A stretch of DNA of 64,000 nucleotides from Peptoniphilus vaginalis (GCF_900176605.1 NZ_FXLP01000004.1:643771-707770); one strand, 5' to 3'. Counted from the stretch's first letter, positions 51,685-59,892 are shown. Notes: a model not told the origin generated them from the sequence alone. Translations and numbers: made by a program.

Positions 51685-54168
51685 ATGAACAAGAAAATCA
51701 TTTCTCTAGTACTAGCACTAGTTATGGTACTAGGAACATTCACAAGTGTCTTCGCCGAAGCAGCTAAAGAAGCTACAGCTAAAAAAGAAGAAGTTAAAAA
51801 GACTGAAACTAAAAAAGCTGAAGCTGGAGAAAAAGTTGAAAAAGTAGTTGGAAAAGATAACAAAATCCAATACGTAATCGACAAAAAGCTAGTTGAAGGC
51901 TACGAAGACGGAACTTACGGTCTTGACAAAAACATCAAGAGATCCGAAATCACAAGACTTCTTGTACTTGCTAATGGTAATGAAGAATTATCAAAACAAC
52001 TACAAGGATCAATGAAGATTTACTCTGATGTTGATGCTAAGCACTGGGCAAACGGAGTTATCACAGTAGGAACTACAGTTCCATCTGATGCTAACGGAAT
52101 CGCTATGCTAGCAGGATACCCTGATGGATCATTCAAGCCAGAAAAAGATGTAACTTACGCTGAATTATCTAAAATGCTTGTAGTTCTTGCTAAAAAAGAC
52201 CTTACAGCAGACATGGTTAAAAACGCTAAATGGGCATCTGATTGGATGACTTGGGCTGCTCAATTAGGAATTCTTAACGATGTAACTGTTACTGATTCTG
52301 ACAAGGCAGCTAACAGAGCAGATGCATTCACAATGATTTACAATGCACTTTACACAATGAAAGAATTCAAGAGAGTACCAGCTAACGAAACTAGAGGTAT
52401 TATCTCTAACCTTACAAAAAACACACTTCAACTTAACCAAGATTCTAAAATGGAATACAAGGTTACAGGAGATACTGTATTTGTAACTGGAACTAATGCT
52501 TCAAGACAACAACTTGTTAAACTTAGCACTCTAAATCTTAGAGCTACTGAATACTACCTAGGTTCACTAGTTAGAATTCTTGTTAACGAAAAGAATGAAA
52601 TAACTCACATTATTGAACTAGGAAACCCAAAGGATCTTGCTAAGGGTATGGATCCTGCAATGGCAGCAAGAAACGATGTTTGGAGAGGTGTTGCTGATAA
52701 CACTGTTGAAACTCAAAAAGTTGAAAAAGACAGAAAAGCTTCTAACGATGCTCAAGATTTAGCTAAAGCTACTTCTTATGCAACTATTGGTTTCAAAAAC
52801 TCTAGCAATATTAATGCAAATAAGATTACTTTCCACAATGTAACTGTAGATAAAAAAATGGTTGCAGAATTTGATCTTAAGATTAATGACAAAACTGAAT
52901 TCTATGTAGCAAACCCTGGTAACAACATCATGAAGAAAGTTGCTAACGTAAACGAAGCACTTGCTCTTCTTGGATACAAAAACTATGATAACTACAGAAT
53001 TCTTGACGTATATGCAGGATTCGATGTTGATGGAATCAAATCTAACTACGGTGCAATCAAATTTGATACAGCTGATAGAAGAACTGCAAAAGTTGTAGTA
53101 TTCAACCTAGTAAACAAATCATTTGAAGGCGAAAAGTTCAGAGTAATTAACGATTCTTCTTCTAAGATGATGACAACACTAGAAAAAACTGACGGTACTC
53201 TAGTTGATAGAAACAATTCAAATGACACTTCAAGATTCCCAAATGAATATGGTGACAAACTTGACATTATTGAAATGGACGGAGTAAGAACTGGTTCAAT
53301 CTACAAGATGGTTATTAACCACGACGATTATGCTAAATACCCAGTTGTTGAAATCATTGATGTTGACGGTAAGGTACTTACTGTTAGAGACATGGACGGA
53401 GTAATTTCTTACCTTGATGCAAGAGATGCTGACATATTCTCTGCTAAGAGATATGACGGTCTTGAAGTTGGAAACTTCATCCAATTTAGAGTTGAAAACA
53501 CTAATAGCAACACTGCTACTGATATTTCACTTCTTGGTAAAAACTACAGAGACGAAAATGGTAAAACACTTCGTGGTTCAATGGTTGGCGTACTTCCAGT
53601 TGTTCACAAAGGAACTACAATGGGTACTGTAACTGAAGTTGGAAAAGTAGGTAACTATGTAACATTTACAGTAAGAGTAGAAAACTCTCTTGCAAATGCT
53701 GATAGAAAATACTACTACAACCACTTTGTAGCTTACGAAGAAAATAAAGATGCTTTAGAAGCATTCAAAGCTAACCAAAGACTTGTATCATTTATCGTTA
53801 CTGACCAAAAGGTTGGAGACAGATACCTAGCTACAGAAATTAAAGATAATACTACTCAAGCAGCTCTTGCTGAATATTTAAACATTCAAGCAGCTAAAGC
53901 AGCAGTAGAAGATAAAGCTTTTACAAAAGAAACAACTGAAAAGGATCCTGCTAAAATAGAAGCAGATGTTAAGACTAAAGTTGAAGCTCAACTTACAGCT
54001 AAAGCTGTTAAAGATGTAAAAGTTGAAGTTGAACTTTTAACAAAACTTGAAGCATCTAAGAAAGCTTTTGTTGCTACTGACAAGCCAGAATTTAAAGTTA
54101 CTTTAACATCAACTAAAGATGCTAAGGCAATGGAAGTTTTTGAAAAAGTAGTATTTGAAGTTAAATAA
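51685..54168 (+). CDS. S-layer-homology (SLH) domain surface protein
   Basis: 827 residues. The signal peptide MNKKIISLVLALVMVLGTFT ends SVFAEA. After a lysine/glutamate stretch come two to three SLH-type modules (KLVEGYEDGTYGLDKNIKRS, AKHWANGVITVGTTVPSDAN, GYPDGSFKPEKDVTYAELSK, WMTWAAQLGILNDVTV) at ~50-235 that bind secondary wall polymer. The remainder is a long beta-rich region of unknown fold ending in a small beta/helical domain. It is probably a major envelope protein, judging from its strong promoter and structured leader. It lies between inverted repeats R2 and R3. Confidence 0.9.
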   Translation: MNKKIISLVLALVMVLGTFTSVFAEAAKEATAKKEEVKKTETKKAEAGEKVEKVVGKDNKIQYVIDKKLVEGYEDGTYGLDKNIKRSEITRLLVLANGNEELSKQLQGSMKIYSDVDAKHWANGVITVGTTVPSDANGIAMLAGYPDGSFKPEKDVTYAELSKMLVVLAKKDLTADMVKNAKWASDWMTWAAQLGILNDVTVTDSDKAANRADAFTMIYNALYTMKEFKRVPANETRGIISNLTKNTLQLNQDSKMEYKVTGDTVFVTGTNASRQQLVKLSTLNLRATEYYLGSLVRILVNEKNEITHIIELGNPKDLAKGMDPAMAARNDVWRGVADNTVETQKVEKDRKASNDAQDLAKATSYATIGFKNSSNINANKITFHNVTVDKKMVAEFDLKINDKTEFYVANPGNNIMKKVANVNEALALLGYKNYDNYRILDVYAGFDVDGIKSNYGAIKFDTADRRTAKVVVFNLVNKSFEGEKFRVINDSSSKMMTTLEKTDGTLVDRNNSNDTSRFPNEYGDKLDIIEMDGVRTGSIYKMVINHDDYAKYPVVEIIDVDGKVLTVRDMDGVISYLDARDADIFSAKRYDGLEVGNFIQFRVENTNSNTATDISLLGKNYRDENGKTLRGSMVGVLPVVHKGTTMGTVTEVGKVGNYVTFTVRVENSLANADRKYYYNHFVAYEENKDALEAFKANQRLVSFIVTDQKVGDRYLATEIKDNTTQAALAEYLNIQAAKAAVEDKAFTKETTEKDPAKIEADVKTKVEAQLTAKAVKDVKVEVELLTKLEASKKAFVATDKPEFKVTLTSTKDAKAMEVFEKVVFEVK

Positions 54169-54198
54169 TTTAGATTATTTAATTAAGCTTTAAAGATA

Positions 54199-54225
54199 AA
54201 ACCTGAGAGGAAACTCTCGGGTTTT
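54199..54225 (+). terminator. Terminator of the SLH gene
   Basis: AACCTGAGAG pairs with CTCTCGGGTT around a GAAA loop, followed by T residues. Confidence 0.9.
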
Positions 54226-54278
54226 TCTTTTTGTACATATATTTTTTTTCTGGTAGAATTAGGGCAAGAGGTGGTAGT

Positions 54279-55172
54279 ATGTCAGTCAAAGATAAATTCA
54301 AAGTCTTATTTAGTAAGATTGGATTAAATAAAAATTCAGACTTTGTAGCAGAAAATACATCTAACAAGAAAGAGAAAGGTAAAGATGAATCCAAGCTACT
54401 AAGAAATTGTAAGTCTATATTCAAATTCATAGTAGATATTATATTTCTTATTCTTTGTTTCTCATTAGCATTTTTTCTTTTGGCTATTTTTATTTGTATT
54501 GTTTCCAACACTTTAGTTATAGTACCTGAAGAGAGAATAGGAGAGTCTTTGGGCTTGATAATATCATCTGTTATTGCTACTATAGGTGTAGTTGCTGGCT
54601 TTTACTTTAATAAGAAACAAACTTACAAGGAGATTGTGACTAGGGAGAGGATAGAGTGGTTACACAAGATGCAAGTGAAGCTTGCCTACTACCTAGAGCC
54701 GACTTCATCAACTGAAACAACATCAGATCCAAATAAAAAAGCAAAAGCTTCAGTTGAAGATAATGTGACTGCAAATAGACTTTATTATGAACTTAGTTTT
54801 AATATTAATCATAATAAGGATGCTGATGCTCTAAAGGCTCTTAACAATTATCATTATGCTAGAAATTGTAAGCCAGACAAGATTAAAGTCAACTTAGCCT
54901 TAATGGATGAAGTCAAACTAGAATTAGTCCTAGATAAGGGCGAGGAAGATGAACTCTTATTTATAATAAAGGATAAGAGAGAGTTAGATAAGTTAAAAAA
55001 TCTAATTTCATCAGGTAAATTAGAAAAAATAAAAATAGGCAAAGAAAATGAAAATTTTGATGAAGAAAAAGAGTTTGAAAAAGAACTTGCCTTGTTAAAG
55101 AAAGATCTTTCAGATGAATTTACAAAAATATTTAACGAGACTTGGGGGGATATAAAGAGAGAAGCAGATTGA
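54279..55172 (+). CDS. Unidentified two-helix membrane protein with long cytoplasmic coiled coil
   Basis: About 297 residues. A lysine-rich N-terminus precedes two membrane segments (IIFLILCFSLAFFLLAIFIC near 65-90, IGESLGLIISSVIATIGVVA near 105-125). A charged, helical cytoplasmic region of ~170 residues follows, with REWLHKMQVKLAYYLEPT-like and ELDKLKNLISSGKLEKI segments. I do not recognise a family. The layout resembles bacterial membrane proteins of the DUF4760/DUF2489-like sort. The frame is open from 54231, but AGAGGTGG places the start at ATG 54279. It is the second gene of the R2/R3-bracketed unit. Confidence 0.7.
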   Translation: MSVKDKFKVLFSKIGLNKNSDFVAENTSNKKEKGKDESKLLRNCKSIFKFIVDIIFLILCFSLAFFLLAIFICIVSNTLVIVPEERIGESLGLIISSVIATIGVVAGFYFNKKQTYKEIVTRERIEWLHKMQVKLAYYLEPTSSTETTSDPNKKAKASVEDNVTANRLYYELSFNINHNKDADALKALNNYHYARNCKPDKIKVNLALMDEVKLELVLDKGEEDELLFIIKDKRELDKLKNLISSGKLEKIKIGKENENFDEEKEFEKELALLKKDLSDEFTKIFNETWGDIKREAD

Positions 55173-55195
55173 AGGGTCTGCTTTATTTTTTTTCT
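55162..55195 (+). terminator. Terminator overlapping the end of the preceding gene
   Basis: AAGCAGA/TCTGCTT stem followed by ATTTTTTTT. Confidence 0.8.
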
Positions 55196-55264
55196 TTAAA
55201 GAAAGATGGAAAGAAGTTTTGTGTAAAAAGTTTTTGTAAAGCAGAGCTTTATTATTCCCTTTCC

Positions 55265-55453
55265 GGAGGGGGTTAGGACCTTTCGATTGGTCCTTCCCCC
55301 TCCAAACCTCCCCTTACCACCCCCAACGACCTGGCAGGGGCCCGACCCATTAATACGCAAAAAGCTCTCCGACTAAAAATTTCAAACTACTCGCTACGTT
55401 TCACTTCGCTCGCTCGAACAGTGAAATTTTTTTAACGTCTCCGAACTTTTTGC
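55265..55453 (-). repeat. Structured repeat R3 (two-hairpin family, inverted)
   Basis: On the minus strand, hairpin 1 (55357-55453) is closed by GCAAAAAG/CTTTTTGC and hairpin 2 (55265-55303) has GGAGGGGG and GGACC paired with GGTCC and CCCCCTCC, where R1/R2 have GGGGC/GCCCC. The sequence differs but the two-hairpin shape is kept. It faces R2 across the SLH-protein unit. The outer flank to ~55700 is related to the R2 leader. Nothing else is seen in 55454-55750 except an AAGCTTAA/TTAAGCTT terminator-like hairpin near 55671-55708. Confidence 0.8.
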
Positions 55454-55750
55454 TTACTGCCTTATAAGTCATCAGCATATTGGCTTAGCTCGTAATCCGA
55501 TAACATTTCAGCTAGCTGGGGCACTCGATTAGCTCACTGTTAAGTACGAAGTTATAGTTTTTTATAAAGTCATGACATCTTATGACCTCGTAACAGAGTA
55601 GGAAGTTATCCTTCCTTATAAAGTCATGAAAATTTACAAGCTCACAATTAAATAGAAACTCATAACAAGCTAAAGCTTAATCGTTACTGGTTAAGCTTTT
55701 TTTGATGCAAAGATTTATTCTTTTTGTCAGGCTTAATTAAGTGATTTTAC

Positions 55751-56068
55751 ATAAGTTTGAAAAGCTGTAGAGGTAAAACCGTGGACTAAAGGTTGAGAAA
55801 CCCCGTAAGGCAAGACAGCCGTTAAAAAATTCAACTGTTTGAACTAAGCGATTAAATTTTTATCTTATTAAAGGTAGAGATTTTATTAATTTTAAAGTTT
55901 TATAAAGAATAAGTGTTAGCTTAGTGAGTTTTGAATTTTAGGATGTCTGCCGCTCGGGGTTGTAAGCAAAGGCCCCTGCCAGGTCGTTGAAGGTGTTGGG
56001 GGAGGTCCGGAGGGGGCAGGACCAATCGAAAGGTCACTCGTGCCCGAATGGGTATAACCCCCCTCCGG
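55751..56068 (+). repeat. Structured repeat R4, with cassette-terminal inverted repeat
   Basis: The first 84 bp (55751-55834) match the reverse complement of 58741-58824 with 5 mismatches (94%). Hairpin 1 is closed by GACAGCC and TTAAAAAATTCAA (to about 55834) with TTTTGAATTTTA and GGATGTC (to about 55947), with an extra ~80-nt loop between AACTAAGC and GCTTAGTGAG. Hairpin 2 (56007-56068) has CCGGAGGGGG/CCCCCCTCCGG and inner GGACC/GGTC. No gene lies in 56069-56247. Confidence 0.8.
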
Positions 56069-56247
56069 ATAAAGAATCGTAAAGCTCTGCTTTATACAAA
56101 TTCATAAAAGACAAAGTCTTTACTCAACAACAAGAATCATTAAAACCTAAGTTTAAAAAAAACCTTTTAAAAGCGAAGCTTTTGCCATAATTTTCCAAAA
56201 GATTCTTTTCCATATTTTCTATAAAGAAAATAAGTTTAAACAAATGA

Positions 56248-56276
56248 TTGACAAAATAAAACGGAAGTTCTATAAT
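56248..56276 (+). promoter_or_regulatory. Consensus promoter of the sigma-amidase cassette
   Basis: TTGACA 56248-56253, 17-bp spacer, TATAAT 56271-56276. It overlaps the first in-frame ATG at 56244, which rules that ATG out as the start. Confidence 0.85.
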
Positions 56277-56312
56277 ATCCTTAAGAATAATTTACAAAAG
56301 GAGGTAAGCTTA

Positions 56313-57053
56313 ATGGAAAATTTTGATGAGAGGTCGGAGGATGTTATGAATGGAGGAAATGATATGTGTAATGCCGCAAGTCATAGTGATTTTTTTGATG
56401 TGATTGATCCTAGGGAGGGCGAGCTGGGGACTGGGTCTTGTGCTTCTATGTCTTCTAAGGGTCCTAGGGACTTTAAGAAGTATTCTTATGAAGACTTTGA
56501 CAGGGTCCTGAGGTCTGCTCTTGTTGGTGAGGAGAGGGCAAGGGCTAAGATCCTTTCTATGTTGGATCCCCTTATTAGGTCTTCTATTAAGAGGTATTGT
56601 CCTGTTTATTCTGAGTTTGATGATCTTTATTCTGATGGTCGTTATATGGTGCTTTTTTGTCTGGAGAATTTTGATGGGAAGAGGTCTTTTTTGAAGTATG
56701 TGAAGGATTATTTGAAGTTCACTTATCTTGATAATTATAAGTATCTGACTAAGGTGGAGAAGGATCTTAGGGATGAGGATCTTGATGAGGAAGGGATGTC
56801 TATTTTTGACTCTATTGATGCTGGGGTGGATATTGAGTCGGACTTTGTGGAGGCTGAGAGGCTGGGTATCTTGAAGGAGGCGGTTGATTCTCTCACGCCA
56901 AGGCAGGGGATGGTGGTTAGGCTCTTTTATTATGAGCGTCTTGGTCTCAGTGAGATTGCTGATTTTCTTGGTATCTCTAAGAGGACTGTGGTCAATTTAA
57001 AGGTCAATGCCATTGTGAACTTGCGTAAGTTTATTCTTAATAATAATTTTTAA
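56313..57053 (+). CDS. Sigma-70-family factor in the R4/R5 cassette
   Basis: About 246 residues. An acidic, low-complexity N-terminus (~55 residues) precedes sigma region 2 (ARAKILSMLDPLIRSSIKRY, SEFDDLYSDGRYMVLFCLEN, then FLKYVKDYLKFTYLDN) and a clear region 4 helix-turn-helix (SLTPRQGMVVRLFYYERLGL, SEIADFLGISKRTVVNLKVN). A promoter covers the upstream ATG, so AGGAGGT and ATG 56313 mark the start. It heads a G/T-rich gene set (amidase, DUF1659, DUF2922, YvrJ). Similar sets in Bacillus and Clostridia are linked to sigma-O-like factors or prophage remnants. It probably drives genes outside the cassette too. Confidence 0.85.
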   Translation: MENFDERSEDVMNGGNDMCNAASHSDFFDVIDPREGELGTGSCASMSSKGPRDFKKYSYEDFDRVLRSALVGEERARAKILSMLDPLIRSSIKRYCPVYSEFDDLYSDGRYMVLFCLENFDGKRSFLKYVKDYLKFTYLDNYKYLTKVEKDLRDEDLDEEGMSIFDSIDAGVDIESDFVEAERLGILKEAVDSLTPRQGMVVRLFYYERLGLSEIADFLGISKRTVVNLKVNAIVNLRKFILNNNF

Positions 57054-57066
57054 GGGAGGTGATTTT

Positions 57067-57543
57067 ATGGTAATTGATAAGCAACTTATTCGTTATAACT
57101 TTATGAAGAGGGCGGGAAATGTGACTCCAAGGTTTATTGTGATTCATGATACTGGCAATCAAAGTCCTGGTGCTGATGCTCTTGCTCACTTTAGGTATTT
57201 TAATGGTGGCAATAGGCAGGCTTCGGCTCATTATTTTGTGGATGACAAGAGGATTGTGGAGACTGTGGAGACTGCTAATGCTTCTTGGCATTGTGGCGAT
57301 GGTCATGGAAGGTATGGAATCACTAATTCTAATTCTATTGGGGTTGAGATTTGTGTCAACAGGGATGGCAATTATGAGGCTGCTCTTGAGAATGCTAGGA
57401 AGATTATTAGGTATCTTATGGGTCTTTATAATATTCCTCGTGAGAGGGTGGTTAGGCATTTTGATGCTTCGCACAAGATTTGTCCTCGCTCTATGTCTGA
57501 GAATAATTGGAAAAGGTGGTGGGCCTTTAGGGCTTCTCTATAA
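57067..57543 (+). CDS. N-acetylmuramoyl-L-alanine amidase (Amidase_2 type)
   Basis: 158 residues, only the catalytic domain. It is a zinc amidase cutting the MurNAc-L-Ala bond: H27 (FIVIHDTG), the ASAHYFVDD strand, substrate-side WHCGDGHGRYGI, E94 in SIGVEICVN, and zinc ligands H131 and C139 in RHFDASHKICP. There is no signal peptide or wall-binding domain, which is normal for phage endolysins that need a holin. The small YvrJ membrane protein three genes on could assist export. It starts at ATG 57067 after GGGAGGTG. Codon use is strongly G/T-biased. Confidence 0.93.
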   Translation: MVIDKQLIRYNFMKRAGNVTPRFIVIHDTGNQSPGADALAHFRYFNGGNRQASAHYFVDDKRIVETVETANASWHCGDGHGRYGITNSNSIGVEICVNRDGNYEAALENARKIIRYLMGLYNIPRERVVRHFDASHKICPRSMSENNWKRWWAFRASL

Positions 57544-57625
57544 TTTCTAATTTTTTAAAATTTTTTTATTTAAGCCTAGTAACTTTTGTCATTTTATTCT
57601 ATGTAGATTATAGGAGGTGAAAATA

Positions 57626-57847
57626 ATGGCAGTTCAAGTTAAAGAAACTAAGCTAATGCTTAAGTCAGTTTTTGCTGATAATTCTTCTGGCGTGATGAAG
57701 AGAAGAACAGTTACTATTAAGGGCATTAATTCTAAGGCTTCTAAGGACAATTTATATGATCTTTCTAATGGCCTTAACCCTTTAATTGCTGGCGAGTTCG
57801 CTACTTCTTCTTTAATTACTGAGGAAGTTTTGTCTAATAATGCTTAA
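57626..57847 (+). CDS. DUF1659-family small protein
   Basis: 73 residues: MAVQVKETKLMLKSVFADNS, RTVTIKGINSKASKDNLYDL, SNGLNPLIAGEFATSSLITE. This matches the DUF1659 pattern found beside DUF2922 and YvrJ genes in many Firmicutes. The function is unknown. The frame extends to 57617, but AGGAGGTGA fits ATG 57626. It shares codon bias with its neighbours. In this cassette it lies between the amidase and DUF2922 genes. Confidence 0.8.
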   Translation: MAVQVKETKLMLKSVFADNSSGVMKRRTVTIKGINSKASKDNLYDLSNGLNPLIAGEFATSSLITEEVLSNNA

Positions 57848-57921
57848 GGTTTTTAATCTTTTGCTTTGTAAGTTGTCGGCGTGAAATTTTGAGATTTCAC
57901 TTGTTATGAAAGGAGATTTTT

Positions 57922-58143
57922 ATGGATAAGAATACTAGAACATTAAGGATGAGTTTTTTTGATGAAGGTGGTAAGCCTTGGACTCTTACTATTTCTAACC
58001 CTAAAGACAATGTTGCTATTAGCGAGGTCAAGAATGTTTCTGATAATATTATTAATAACAAGCTTGTGGAAGGCAAGGTTGGTTTTGTCAAGACTTTCAA
58101 TGGGGCTGTTATAGTGACTAGGGAAGAAAAACCTATTGAGTAA
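57922..58143 (+). CDS. DUF2922-family small protein
   Basis: 73 residues: TRTLRMSFFDEGGKPWTLTI, SNPKDNVAISEVKNVSDNII, GFVKTFNGAVIVTREEKPIE. DUF2922 proteins are small, beta-rich, of unknown function, and nearly always next to DUF1659 genes, as here. The start has AAAGGAGA upstream. The YvrJ gene follows 12 bp after the stop, so the three form one transcriptional unit. Confidence 0.85.
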   Translation: MDKNTRTLRMSFFDEGGKPWTLTISNPKDNVAISEVKNVSDNIINNKLVEGKVGFVKTFNGAVIVTREEKPIE

Positions 58144-58154
58144 GGTTGAGTATT

Positions 58155-58304
58155 ATGGAAGATTTATTGGCTAACATTTCAAATATTGGTTTTCCCATTG
58201 CCATCTCTTGTTACCTCTTGGTGAGGTTGGAGAAGAAGATGGAGGAGTTAAAGGAAGTTATTGTTGAACTTTCTAAGACTTTGGAGAATATGGGGGAGAG
58301 GTAG
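58155..58304 (+). CDS. YvrJ-family small membrane protein
   Basis: 49 residues: NISNIGFPIAISCYLLVRLE as a single membrane segment followed by an amphipathic helix KKMEELKEVIVELSKTLENM. It matches the YvrJ/holin-BhlA-like pattern. In Bacillus subtilis yvrJ lies with the sigma-O/RsoA genes; here too a sigma factor heads the operon. A holin-like or membrane-anchor role for the amidase is a possibility. It is the last gene of the cassette. Confidence 0.8.
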   Translation: MEDLLANISNIGFPIAISCYLLVRLEKKMEELKEVIVELSKTLENMGER

Positions 58305-58355
58305 AGTTTTATTGTTAAAACTCTGGAAAGAATCTTTATGGATTCTTTATTTTTT
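58304..58355 (+). terminator. Two terminator hairpins closing the cassette operon
   Basis: AGAGTTTT/AAAACTCT at about 58304-58325, then AAAGAATC/GGATTCTTT at 58329-58345 followed by a T-run. Confidence 0.85.
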
Positions 58356-58480
58356 TGTTTTTTTAATTTTATAGTTTTATATTTTTTATGTTGGATCAAG
58401 CCTAGGCTTGGTTATTTTTTTATACTTTTTTAAAGGGAAAGGGAAAAATTGGTAAAAGCTCCGCTTTTATATGCCTTATT

Positions 58481-58824
58481 GGAGGGACTTAGGGGCATCG
58501 TGAGGCCCCCTTGTGCCTGCGTGGTATTGCCCCTCCAAACCACCCCCTTCACCCCACGTACGTTGAGTCCAAAAAAATCGGTCATGCTAAATTTTCAAAA
58601 CTCATTCGCTTCGCGAATTCAAACAGTTGAAAATTTTTAACGCATAACCGCTTTTTTTGCTCATTAGATGCACTCGATTAGCTTACGGCTTAAACCTTAA
58701 ATCATTTTATTTCATAGGTCGCAAAAAATGGTCCAAGCACATTGAATTTTTTTACGGCTGTCTTGCCTTACGGGGTTTTTCAACCTTTAGTCTACGGTTT
58801 TACCTTTACAGCCTTTCAAACTTA
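58481..58824 (-). repeat. Structured repeat R5 (inverted), including the cassette-terminal repeat
   Basis: Read on the minus strand, 58481-58670 is nearly identical to R2, with hairpin 1 at 58571-58658 and hairpin 2 at 58481-58536 carrying a ~15-nt insertion. Further out, 58741-58824 mirrors the first 84 bp of R4. The linker 58671-58740 has no gene. The outer flank to ~58905 also resembles the R4 outer flank, including an AGCTTAA terminator-like hairpin. R5 thus carries features of both repeat pairs. Confidence 0.85.
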
Positions 58825-58961
58825 TGCTGAATTACATAAACAAACCTAATAACAATTAAAAAGTTTTTCATCAAAAAAGCTTAATCTTTAAAAGATCAAG
58901 TTTAATGTTTGATTGAAAATCATGTGTAATATACATATAATGACTTTAAGGAGCTGATGGT

Positions 58962-59153
58962 ATGTCTAAATCAAAATTATCTCTTAATAAGAAGCAAGTA
59001 AATGATGTTGATAATAAATTAGAAGAAGATAGAATGTTTGAAGATGCAAGGAATTTTGTTGATAATCATATTGACGCTTTTAAAAGACTTGCAGAAATAA
59101 GTGATGGTATTATGGATAAGTATGACGAGGCTTTTAAGGAGTTAGGAAAGTAA
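58962..59153 (+). CDS. Small unidentified helical protein
   Basis: 63 residues, highly charged and helical: SKSKLSLNKKQVNDVDNKLE, EDRMFEDARNFVDNHIDAFK, then RLAEISDGIMDKYDEAFKEL. No signal peptide or membrane segment, and the family is not recognised. A good ribosome binding site (AAGGAGCTGATGGT) and a strong terminator 60 bp after the stop suggest a real single-gene unit. It lies just outside the R5 repeat. Confidence 0.55.
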   Translation: MSKSKLSLNKKQVNDVDNKLEEDRMFEDARNFVDNHIDAFKRLAEISDGIMDKYDEAFKELGK

Positions 59154-59214
59154 TTTTAGTCTAAAGTTCACAAAAAAATTGCTAAACCTATAAAAATTAA
59201 ATCAAAAAAGAAGG

Positions 59215-59259
59215 TGATGTTGCAGAATAGATGATTCTACTCTGCGACATCATTTTTTT
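59215..59259 (+). terminator. Terminator after the 63-residue protein gene
   Basis: GATGT.GCAGA pairs with TCTGC.ACATC across a 14-nt loop, followed by ATTTTTTT. The next 120 bp (59260-59381) are probably the IS end flanking the transposase remnant. Confidence 0.85.
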
Positions 59260-59381
59260 ATTACATATTAAAGTTTAGCCATTGTGTTTTTTGCTTTTAT
59301 ATTATTTTCTGGATAGATTTAGCTTGTTTCCTATAAAAATGGGTGCACTTAATAAAGTTGGCTTTAATGAATATTTTTTTC

Positions 59382-59670
59382 TTAAGCAGCTTTGTATTTT
59401 ATGATTTCTAAGTTCTTATTTTCTATTTTTGATGTTAGTTTATTTAAGTTTAGCCCTATTGATATGAGGCATATTTCACTTTTTATATTTTCTTTTCCTT
59501 TGTGGTGGAATCTGTTGTAGTTTAGGCCTGGCTTTATTTTTGAGAATGCTCCTTCGGCTTGAATTGATCTATTTATTCTTTCTTCTATTCCTTGGTCGGA
59601 TTTTATGTTTTTTAAGGATTCTTCTCTATATTTTTGAAATGTTTCTGCTATGTAGATTCCTTTGTAAGTC
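59382..59670 (-). pseudogene. IS1182-like transposase C-terminal remnant
   Basis: The minus strand reads, without a start codon, TYKGIYIAETFQKYREESLK, NIKSDQGIEERINRSIQAEG, AFSKIKPGLNYNRFHHKGKE, then LISIGLNLNKLTSKIE to a TAA. The RSIQAEGAFSxIK...RFHxxG phrase is the C-terminal end of IS1182-type transposases. All upstream catalytic parts are missing. The remnant is cut off where the REP-like repeat begins, suggesting that insertion or deletion truncated it. Confidence 0.75.
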
Positions 59671-59683
59671 TAAACCTCTACAA

Positions 59684-59892
59684 GGTCATCCTGAGGGGCA
59701 GCCGAGTTCTGCAAATCTGCCTTCACTTCACTCGGCTTCTTTGGAACTCTTTGCATGAGACCTGCTGCGAAATCAAAGATTTTGGCTATGGCTTCGACGG
59801 ATCTGACCTGTATTTAACTTAGTACTTCCAACTGACTCCACAATATTTTAGATCCTTCGACTCGAGAATAAATTCCCTCGCTCAGGATGACC
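59684..59892. repeat. REP-like dispersed palindromic repeat
   Basis: GGTCATCCTGAG (59684-59695) and its exact complement CTCAGGATGACC (59881-59892) bound a ~210-bp segment with an inner AGCCGAGT/ACTCGGCT hairpin and GATCCTTCGACTCG. Such TCATCCTGAG...GATCCTTCG palindromes are widely scattered in bacterial intergenic DNA. The segment is GC-richer than its surroundings. Confidence 0.7.

Noticed and set aside
57037..57550. Long open frames overlapping the amidase gene on both strands
   Set aside because: The amidase frame has all catalytic residues and a ribosome binding site; the others are strand-bias shadows.
59540..59822. Two plus-strand open frames of 62-72 codons
   Set aside because: They run antisense through the transposase remnant and the REP-like repeat, without ribosome binding sites or protein-like composition.
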